From contig CANCXY010000206.1 in assembly GCA_947381875.1 (NCBI GenBank), forward strand, positions 1-6,016: 6,016 nt of DNA. The letters are read 5' to 3'. Below are positions 1 through 4,114 of the stretch, one piece after another. Each line of letters opens with the position of its first letter. The first letter of the stretch is position 1. The notes under the pieces are model-generated. The model was not told the DNA's origin and searched no databases. It saw only the letters and a program-made list of their open reading frames with translations. The translations under genes were made by a program, and so were the position numbers. This DNA is from an uncultured Clostridia bacterium. Lineage in GTDB: Bacteria > Bacillota > Clostridia > Oscillospirales > Ruminococcaceae.

Positions 1-27
1 TTCCCCGCCCGTAGGGCGGGGAAATAC
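1..27. repeat. GC-rich palindromic repeat, copy 1 (cut by window edge)
   Basis: The visible left arm is TTCCCCGCCC (1-10), the loop GTA (11-13) and the right arm GGGCGGGGAAATAC (14-27). The last four right-arm bases would pair with GTAT just outside the window. It matches the copies at 2697-2727 and 3828-3870 in both arms but differs in the loop. A run of T opens the 5' side and a run of A closes the 3' side, the reverse of an intrinsic terminator on either strand, so I call it a repeat. Confidence 0.85.
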
Positions 28-378
28 ACGAAAACACCCCGCATTGGACACTCCCGCTTTCGCGCGGAACTCATACCTTTTTATATTAGCATATATGCGC
101 GAAAAAAGCGAGACGGCAAAAGAAAATTTTCTGAAAACTTTCTATTACCCGACGGTAAAGAAGCGCGGACACACAGCATTTGCCCCCGCGCAGGCGCTTT
201 TTGATGGGTTTTGTGTGTCTGGGGTGGTACAAATTTCCATAGGGAGAGCGCCCCGCGCGGACGTGGAGCGGCAGGGTGGGCGGGGCTGACCGCGCGGCAG
301 CCCGCCCCGTTCGCGCGCCGCCATCCCTTTTCTTGCTTATAGCATGGGCAAATCGTTATGCCGCATAAAAACTCCATA
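28..378. other. Non-coding stretch with patchy composition
   Basis: I see no convincing gene here. The open frames on both strands lack a ribosome binding site and give low-complexity or arginine-rich products. The left part is AT-rich and contains the 12-base palindrome AGAAAATTTTCT (121-132). The middle, about 240-325, is very GC-rich and holds the hairpin at 278-307. From 330 the sequence becomes AT-rich again towards the promoter at 379. It may be upstream untranslated sequence or decayed DNA; nothing in it identifies a known RNA family. Confidence 0.5.
278..307. repeat. GC-rich hairpin with one bulged G
   Basis: GGGCGGGGCTG (278-288) pairs with CAGCCCGCCC (298-307) over ten base pairs if one G is bulged. 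The nine-base loop contains the self-complementary CCGCGCGG. No T-tract follows on either strand, so an intrinsic terminator is unlikely. It is not a copy of the main palindrome family but shares its GGGCGGGG core. Confidence 0.5.
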
Positions 379-407
379 TGTACATTTCCGTAAATATATG
401 GTAAAAT
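379..407 (+). promoter_or_regulatory. Promoter for the DUF4405 gene, with possible operator
   Basis: A -35-like TGTACA (379-384), a 17-bp spacer and the -10 TAAAAT (402-407) are preceded by TG at 399-400, giving an extended -10. Transcription would begin near 414 and leave a leader of about 70 nt. The inverted repeat CCATAT (374-379) / ATATGG (396-401) overlaps the start of the -35 and the extended -10, a plausible place for a repressor. The -35 matches the consensus TTGACA at only four of six bases. Confidence 0.6.
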
Positions 408-482
408 AGAGGCCAGTAAATGGAAAGGACGTATAGTCAAGATATTTCCAGACATATATTTTGAGGGAGGGGCATTAAACCC

Positions 483-1157
483 GTGAAAAAACATATTAAA
501 ACAGTTATAGATATTGCAATGCTCACCCTGTTTTTGTATCTGATGCACTATCACCCCGGCATGGGGCTTCGGCTGCACGCAATAGTGGGGATCACGTTGT
601 GTGTGCTGTTTATCCTGCATCATTTTCTGAATGTGAAGTGGTACACGGTTTTGTTCAGAGGGAAATACCGCTTCCGCAGAGCCTTGTTGACCGTTTCGGA
701 TTTTCTGCTGCTGGCGGCTATGCTGGGGATTATGATCAGCTCCTTTATGATTTCCGGCCTGGTCTTCCCTATCTCCTTTTTACCGGCGGCGTTTTACTGG
801 CGGGATATTCATGTCCTGTCTACCGCATGGGGTTTTCTGTTGATGTCTTTCCATTTGGGCATACATCTGCATGGGTTCCTTTCAAAAACGGAAAAGAAGA
901 TGCGCGGCGCTTTTAGATATGGCGTTTATCTGCTGGAACTGCTGATTTTCGGCTTTGGGTGCTATGGTTTTTTGCAAAACGGCTTATGGGATGATATGAG
1001 AATGATCCCGCAGATCGTACCGGTACCTTCGGATTTCCTTTTTTACGCGGAATACATCGGGATCATTGGGGCCGTGTGCGTTGCCGTGCATTATTTAATA
1101 ACAGCGGTTCAAATATGTACGGACGTGTGCCGGAAAGGGGAAAAGCCATCCGGCTGA
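483..1157 (+). CDS. DUF4405 domain membrane protein (cytochrome b-like)
   Basis: A 224-residue integral membrane protein with about six helices (near residues 8-22, 30-49, 70-94, 110-132, 143-163 and 187-208). The N-terminal half has the pattern I associate with DUF4405: a histidine opening helix 2 (H32), a double histidine at its end (H46, H47) followed by LNVKWY, then H110, H124, H128 and H130 in and after helix 4. Paired histidines across the bilayer suggest heme b binding as in cytochrome b-type proteins; this is inferred. The start is GTG at 483, with a GAGGGG-type ribosome binding site about 10 nt upstream. It has its own promoter and is closed by the terminator at 1172-1204, so it appears monocistronic. 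Its electron partner and substrate are unknown. Confidence 0.85.
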   Translation: MKKHIKTVIDIAMLTLFLYLMHYHPGMGLRLHAIVGITLCVLFILHHFLNVKWYTVLFRGKYRFRRALLTVSDFLLLAAMLGIMISSFMISGLVFPISFLPAAFYWRDIHVLSTAWGFLLMSFHLGIHLHGFLSKTEKKMRGAFRYGVYLLELLIFGFGCYGFLQNGLWDDMRMIPQIVPVPSDFLFYAEYIGIIGAVCVAVHYLITAVQICTDVCRKGEKPSG

Positions 1158-1171
1158 TTTCAGGTGCGAAC

Positions 1172-1204
1172 AGAAAAGCCCTCGATTTTATCGGGGGCTT
1201 TTCT
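1172..1204 (+). terminator. Intrinsic terminator after the DUF4405 gene
   Basis: AGAAAAGCCCTCGA (1172-1185) pairs with TCGGGGGCTTTTCT (1191-1204) over 14 positions with one G-U wobble, around the loop TTTTA. The descending arm contains CTTTTCT and further T residues follow, with matching A residues on the ascending side. It starts 15 nt after the stop codon. The symmetry would let it work in both directions. Confidence 0.85.
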
Positions 1205-1231
1205 GGTTTTATGGATTCTACTGCCGTTCTA

Positions 1232-1293
1232 CCTCTAAAACTATGGATTTCGCCTGCTGTTCGATTGCTTTTTAGAGGATATGGTGTTAAAAT
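1232..1293 (+). promoter_or_regulatory. Putative promoter and inverted repeat before the XRE gene
   Basis: A possible promoter has TTGCTT (1265-1270), a 17-bp spacer and TAAAAT (1288-1293). The -35 is weak and the leader would be only about 15 nt, with transcription starting right at the ribosome binding site. An inverted repeat, CCTCTAAAA (1232-1240) and TTTTAGAGG (1270-1278), ends inside the promoter spacer. The octamer TATGGATT occurs at 1210 and again at 1242, 32 bp apart. These could be operator elements for autoregulation by the downstream XRE protein, which is inferred. Confidence 0.4.
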
Positions 1294-1315
1294 TTAAGGA
1301 AAGGAGTGAAAATGG

Positions 1316-2095
1316 ATGTTCAATATTGATAAACAAAAATTCGGCGCATTTGTGGCCGCGCTCCGCAAAGAAAAAGGCATTACCCAAAAAGAACTGGCGG
1401 CACGGCTTTTCATCTCTGATAAAGCTGTGAGCAAATGGGAAACCGCCGCAAGCGTCCCCAATATAGATTTGTTAATACCATTAGCAGATATACTGGGCGT
1501 TACCGTAACGGAGCTGCTGATGTGTCAGCGCATGGAACAGGATAACGTGTTGAGTACAACACAGGTGGAACAGGTGGTGAAAACAGCTATTTCGTATTCA
1601 GAAAAAGAACCGCCGCGGGCATATCGCAACAAAGGCAAATGGGGGGCTATATATGTTTTTTCTTTTGTTATTGCCTGTCTTGAAATACTGTTTTCTTATA
1701 TGAGCGGGCGTATCACTGTCGGCCTGTTGGTATCTATGAGTTTGGGAGCAAGTTTTGGATTGTATTTTTGTTTTCTGGTAAAGGAAAGGCTGCCCGCCTA
1801 TTATGATGAAAACCGCATTTGCGTATATACGGACGGATTCTTTGAAATGAATTTCCCTGGGCTTGCTTTTAATAATAACAACTGGGGAAAAATATTGAAA
1901 GCCGGCCGTGTTTGGGCTGTGGCGCTGATGGTGGGGTATCCAATCGTCAGTTATATAGTGACTTCGCTGTTTACGGGAATTTTGCAGATGAAGGTCGATT
2001 TGTTTCTTGCCTTGTTTCTTACTTTGGGCGGCTTATTTATTCCCATGTATGTTGTGGGAAGGAAATATGAGAGAGAGGAGATTTTAGAGGAATGA
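1316..2095 (+). CDS. XRE-family HTH regulator with C-terminal membrane domain
   Basis: A 259-residue protein in two parts. Residues 9-69 form a Cro/C1-type helix-turn-helix: GITQKELAARL, then the recognition helix around SDKAVSKWE, then the usual SVPNIDLLIPLADILGVTV stretch. After a linker (70-108) come about four membrane helices (near 110-128, 132-154, 198-219, 227-248). Between helices 2 and 3 lies a polar segment (162-194) with YYDENRI, DGFFEMNFPG and FNNNNW, a signature I recall from clostridial membrane-anchored HTH proteins. It probably binds DNA while tethered to the membrane; its signal and targets are unknown. The ATG at 1316 sits 9 nt after AAGGAG (1301-1306); the ATG at 1312 is out of frame. 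A terminator hairpin begins one base after the stop. Neighbouring membrane-protein genes are possible targets, but this is unproven. Confidence 0.92.
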   Translation: MFNIDKQKFGAFVAALRKEKGITQKELAARLFISDKAVSKWETAASVPNIDLLIPLADILGVTVTELLMCQRMEQDNVLSTTQVEQVVKTAISYSEKEPPRAYRNKGKWGAIYVFSFVIACLEILFSYMSGRITVGLLVSMSLGASFGLYFCFLVKERLPAYYDENRICVYTDGFFEMNFPGLAFNNNNWGKILKAGRVWAVALMVGYPIVSYIVTSLFTGILQMKVDLFLALFLTLGGLFIPMYVVGRKYEREEILEE

Positions 2096-2135
2096 AAAGG
2101 ACCGGCGATTTTCTGGTGAAAATCGCCGGTTCTTT
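2096..2135. terminator. Bidirectional terminator between the XRE gene and tRNA-Ser
   Basis: AAAGGACCGGCGATTTTC (2096-2113) pairs with GAAAATCGCCGGTTCTTT (2118-2135), an 18-bp stem with one G-U wobble and the loop TGGT. On the plus strand the hairpin ends in TTCTTT. On the minus strand it is followed by CCTTTTC, a good U-tract. It fills the space between the XRE stop codon (2095) and the tRNA CCA end (2137), leaving one free base on the tRNA side, so it probably ends transcription from both directions. Confidence 0.9.
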
Positions 2136-2136
2136 G

Positions 2137-2225
2137 TGGCGCAGCGGGAGGGATTCGAACCCTCGTGTGGTTTCCCACAAACTGATTTCGAGTCAGCCCC
2201 GTTATGACCGCTTCGATACCGCTGC
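2137..2225 (-). tRNA. tRNA-Ser (anticodon CGA)
   Basis: Read on the minus strand, the acceptor stem GCAGCGG pairs with CCGCTGC, followed by discriminator G and an encoded CCA (2137-2139). The D arm has a short three-pair stem. The anticodon stem GCTGA/TCAGT encloses the loop CTCGAAA, giving anticodon CGA, which reads the serine codon UCG. The long variable arm TGTGG-GAAA-CCACA is the class II hallmark of tRNA-Ser. The T arm is GAGGG/CCCTC around TTCGAAT. All stems are intact, so the gene should be functional. Its promoter is at 2317-2345 and its terminator at 2096-2135. Confidence 0.97.
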
Positions 2226-2270
2226 TCATATATCCCCGCTCCGCAATCCTTTCGGAAAAGTGCGAAAAAC

Positions 2271-2298
2271 GGGCGGCTGGCTGCGCTGGCATCCGCCC
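2271..2298 (-). other. Terminator-like hairpin in the tRNA leader
   Basis: On the minus strand GGGCGG and CCGCCC form a six-pair stem around a 16-nt loop, followed directly by GTTTTT. It lies between the tRNA promoter and the tRNA, beginning about 12 nt after the predicted transcription start. It resembles a weak intrinsic terminator or attenuator. The large loop and five-base T run make strong termination doubtful; it may simply be leader structure removed during processing. Confidence 0.4.
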
Positions 2299-2316
2299 TG
2301 CCCAGTTTCCTTTGCT

Positions 2317-2345
2317 ATTATAGCAAAAAAATCCGCGCTCGTCAA
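2317..2345 (-). promoter_or_regulatory. Strong sigma-A promoter for tRNA-Ser
   Basis: On the minus strand TTGACG (2345-2340), a spacer of exactly 17 bp and TATAAT (2322-2317) give a near-perfect housekeeping promoter. Transcription should begin near 2310, giving a leader of about 85 nt before the tRNA. The -10 lies inside the short inverted repeat TTTGCTA-TTA-TAGCAAA (2311-2327). Confidence 0.88.
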
Positions 2346-2379
2346 TGCTCATTTTTCGTTGTTTGCCCTATTTATGAGG

Positions 2380-2432
2380 CGGCGGGCGGAACTTTTCACG
2401 GGCCTGGTGCCCGCACATTGTTCCGCCCGCCG
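2380..2432. repeat. Nested inverted repeat downstream of the small membrane protein gene
   Basis: The outer arms CGGCGGGCGGAAC (2380-2392) and GTTCCGCCCGCCG (2420-2432) pair perfectly over 13 bp. They enclose an inner hairpin, CGGGC (2399-2403) with GCCCG (2409-2413), around a five-base loop. It begins 14 nt after the stop codon of the 68-residue gene and ends before the tRNA promoter. No T-tract follows on either strand, so it is not a standard intrinsic terminator. It may protect the mRNA 3' end or be a dispersed repeat. Confidence 0.75.
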
Positions 2433-2446
2433 TGTATGTACCCTGT

Positions 2447-2653
2447 CTATTTCCTGTTTTGCAGCTTCTTCACCGACGCAAACCCCAGGAAAGGCAGGGC
2501 AATCAGATCCGCCGCACCGCACAGGCGCACCAGGATGTCCGGCGTCTGGCCGGTGGCGTGGCCGACGATCTGCGCGCCTGTCATGAGGACTGTGGCAATC
2601 CCGATCACTATCAGGCTGACGGCCCACATCTTATTCACTGTATCGCTGTTCAT
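2447..2653 (-). CDS. Small two-helix membrane protein, function unknown
   Basis: A 68-residue protein with two membrane segments, roughly residues 10-31 and 42-62, and a basic C-terminus ending KKLQNRK. The first helix opens with NKMWAVSLIVIGIATV and the second contains LIALPFLGFASVKKL. This layout resembles small uncharacterised membrane proteins I recall from Clostridia, but the memory is loose and I assign no function. I chose the ATG at 2653, which has GGGGGAA five to eight nt upstream; an in-frame ATG at 2665 would add four residues but has a poorly placed ribosome binding site. It lies downstream of the CPBP protease gene on the same strand, separated from it by palindrome copy 2, and I found no clear promoter of its own. 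Confidence 0.72.
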   Translation of the reverse strand: MNSDTVNKMWAVSLIVIGIATVLMTGAQIVGHATGQTPDILVRLCGAADLIALPFLGFASVKKLQNRK

Positions 2654-2696
2654 AGCTTCCCCCATCCCTATTCTTCAGGTGTGTTTCGCTTTTTAT

Positions 2697-2727
2697 GTAT
2701 TTCCCCGCCCTGCGGGCGGGGAAATAC
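2697..2727. repeat. GC-rich palindromic repeat, copy 2
   Basis: GTATTTCCCCGCCC (2697-2710) and GGGCGGGGAAATAC (2714-2727) are perfect 14-bp arms around the loop TGC. It lies 33 nt after the stop codon of the CPBP protease gene and about 43 nt before the start of the 68-residue gene. T residues are on the outer 5' side and A residues on the outer 3' side, so it lacks terminator polarity on both strands. Confidence 0.93.
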
Positions 2728-2760
2728 GGCAGTGCTGCCCAAAAGACTTTGGCACTATAC

Positions 2761-3753
2761 TCACGACAGCGTCACGAGGGCGATCAACAGCAGGCACAGC
2801 ACTGTATAGGCGATCATGCCCGGCGTGCGCAGCGCGCCGCCGAAGGTATGCGGCACGTCTTTCTTTTGCCGCTTTGCGCGTCCGCTTTCCTCCTCCGGCT
2901 GCATCTCCTCTGTCTGCGCGCTCTCCTCTACGCTAACTTCCTCCACGATCTGCGGGGCTGTCTGAGGGTTAAAGCGCCAGCGTTTGCGCACAGCCAGCAC
3001 GATGGCGGTGACGATCAACACCATCACCAGCAGCCCGACAATCATTACCCCCACTTCACCCAGCACGGCGAGCAGCGGCATCAAAAATGTGCCAACAAAA
3101 TTGATGGAGATATGCAGGGCGATTGTACAGATCAATTTGCCGGTGTAGGCATAGATATAACAGAATATCGCGCCCAGCACAAACGCATACAGGAACTGGG
3201 ACAGGTTCGCGTGGAACATGGCGAAGATGAACGCGCCTACCAACATATAGGTACGCACGCCATAGCGGCCGATTTTATCATGCAGCAGTTTACGGAACAG
3301 GAATTCCTCACCAACCGGCGCGATGACAGCCCCGAACAGCACCGTCGCAACAGGATTACTGGCGTCCACGACAGAGGCCAGAGGGTTCATCACCTCGCCG
3401 CCTTTCAGCATGGCAATCAGCGACAGGATGCCGATAGAAACAAAGTTGCCGATATAGGTAATGCCCAAGCACATGAAAAACCAGCGCACCCACCCCTTAA
3501 AGGAAAGCGCTGCCGTACCGAATGTATCCCTCATATCCGGCACCAGTTTTTTCATCATCAGGCAGAAGATGGGCACGGCGATCAGGTAAAGCGGCACATA
3601 GGAGATGATCCACATCCACCAGCCGCCGGACTGTATCTGCTCCATCATCAGCAGCGACAGCACAGTCTGCAAGAGCTGCGTCACCAGCATCAGCGTAAAA
3701 TAGCACAGCCCCACGCGGGAAAGCGTGCTGCGAAATGTCAATTTCTTTTCCAT
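2761..3753 (-). CDS. CPBP family intramembrane metalloprotease (CaaX/Abi type)
   Basis: A 330-residue membrane protein with the full CPBP/Abi motif set: EEFLFR (E149, E150, R154), FAMFH (F177, H181) and HISIN (H214, N218). These acidic and histidine residues form the metal site of an intramembrane glutamic protease related to Rce1. About eight helices form the core (to residue 256). Then comes a charged cytoplasmic-type linker, acidic at 271-289 and basic at 291-298, and a final hydrophobic segment at 310-329. Some family members process peptides or give immunity to self-made bacteriocins; the substrate here is unknown. The start is the ATG at 3753, with AGGAGG nine nt upstream. An in-frame ATG at 3834 would add 27 polar residues but lies inside palindrome copy 3 with no ribosome binding site. 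Palindrome copies lie on both sides of the gene. Confidence 0.93.
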   Translation of the reverse strand: MEKKLTFRSTLSRVGLCYFTLMLVTQLLQTVLSLLMMEQIQSGGWWMWIISYVPLYLIAVPIFCLMMKKLVPDMRDTFGTAALSFKGWVRWFFMCLGITYIGNFVSIGILSLIAMLKGGEVMNPLASVVDASNPVATVLFGAVIAPVGEEFLFRKLLHDKIGRYGVRTYMLVGAFIFAMFHANLSQFLYAFVLGAIFCYIYAYTGKLICTIALHISINFVGTFLMPLLAVLGEVGVMIVGLLVMVLIVTAIVLAVRKRWRFNPQTAPQIVEEVSVEESAQTEEMQPEEESGRAKRQKKDVPHTFGGALRTPGMIAYTVLCLLLIALVTLS

Positions 3754-3827
3754 AACATGTTTCCTCCTCTTATTCAGTCGCGGCCTCCGCGCCGCTGTAT
3801 CCAGAAATGTATAAGCCTCTGAGATAT

Positions 3828-3870
3828 TTTCCATGTATTCCCCGCCCCATAGGCGGGGAATACATGGAAA
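3828..3870. repeat. GC-rich palindromic repeat, copy 3 (longest stem)
   Basis: TTTCCATGTATTCCCCGCC (3828-3846) and its exact reverse complement (3852-3870) form a 19-bp stem around CCATA. The central GTATTCCCCGCC matches copies 1 and 2, but one T is missing on the left arm and the matching A on the right arm, so pairing stays perfect. It lies 75 nt upstream of the CPBP protease start. The flank after the right arm resembles that of copy 1 (ATACA, then a short A-rich run). Confidence 0.93.
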
Positions 3871-3938
3871 CGCTTTGTTTGGCGACTTCCTGGTATCCCT
3901 ATCTTACCGCAAACGCCCCGCAAAAAACAGGACGCAGC

Positions 3939-4114
3939 GCGGGAATCGACAAATTCCGCCCATCACCGCCGTATTCCCCGGCATTGGGTGCGCGGCAATG
4001 AAATTGCCGCGCGTGATGGGATTCCAAAGGGGGCTTGCCCCCTTTGGCGGAGTCCAGAGGCAGCGCCTCTGGGCAGGTTTGGGCGGCAGCCCAACAGTCG
4101 GCTTACGCCGACTG
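3939..4114. repeat. Dense multi-hairpin array
   Basis: Six hairpins follow one another. 3939-3959: seven pairs with a bulged G. 3990-4012: GCGCGGCAAT/ATTGCCGCGC, ten pairs, loop GAA. 4024-4047: CCAAAGGGGGC/GCCCCCTTTGG, eleven pairs, two-base loop. 4054-4072: CCAGAGGC/GCCTCTGG, eight pairs. 4079-4094: TTGGGC/GCCCAA. 4095-4114: CAGTCGGC/GCCGACTG, loop TTAC. A further outer stem, CCCATCAC (3959-3966) with GTGATGGG (4013-4020), encloses the second hairpin. The last hairpin carries the stop codon of the ABC permease in its loop. No long T-tract follows any of them. The half palindrome GTATTCCCCG (3971-3980) sits inside. It looks like a dispersed non-coding structured repeat. Confidence 0.85.

Noticed and set aside
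44..289. Plus-strand open frame of 81 codons
   Set aside because: It would start at TTG with no ribosome binding site and end in GC-rich arginine-coding sequence inside a hairpin arm. No recognisable domain.
81..623. Minus-strand open frame of 180 codons across the left end
   Set aside because: It runs antisense into the DUF4405 gene and its promoter, has low-complexity proline and arginine patches, and lacks a ribosome binding site.
2092..2586. Plus-strand open frame of 164 codons across the tRNA
   Set aside because: It reads through a terminator, a tRNA antisense strand and a nested inverted repeat, so it is not a gene.
2697..2727. Palindrome copies as intrinsic terminators
   Set aside because: The T-run is on the 5' side and the A-run on the 3' side of the stem on both strands, so no U-tract follows the hairpin. 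Rho-dependent or processing roles remain possible.
2695..3822. Long plus-strand open frame of 375 codons opposite the CPBP protease gene
   Set aside because: Its product is histidine- and glutamine-rich with no domain, as expected from the antisense of a membrane-protein gene. The minus strand carries the intact CPBP motifs and a strong ribosome binding site.
3754..3834. Upstream ATG giving a 27-residue N-terminal extension of the CPBP protease
   Set aside because: That start lies within the stem of palindrome copy 3 without a proper ribosome binding site. AGGAGG is correctly placed before the ATG at 3753, and the extension is polar and unlike the family.
1..3870. CRISPR array based on the repeated palindromes
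   Set aside because: Copies are 1-3 kb apart with genes between them. There are no regular spacers and no cas genes.
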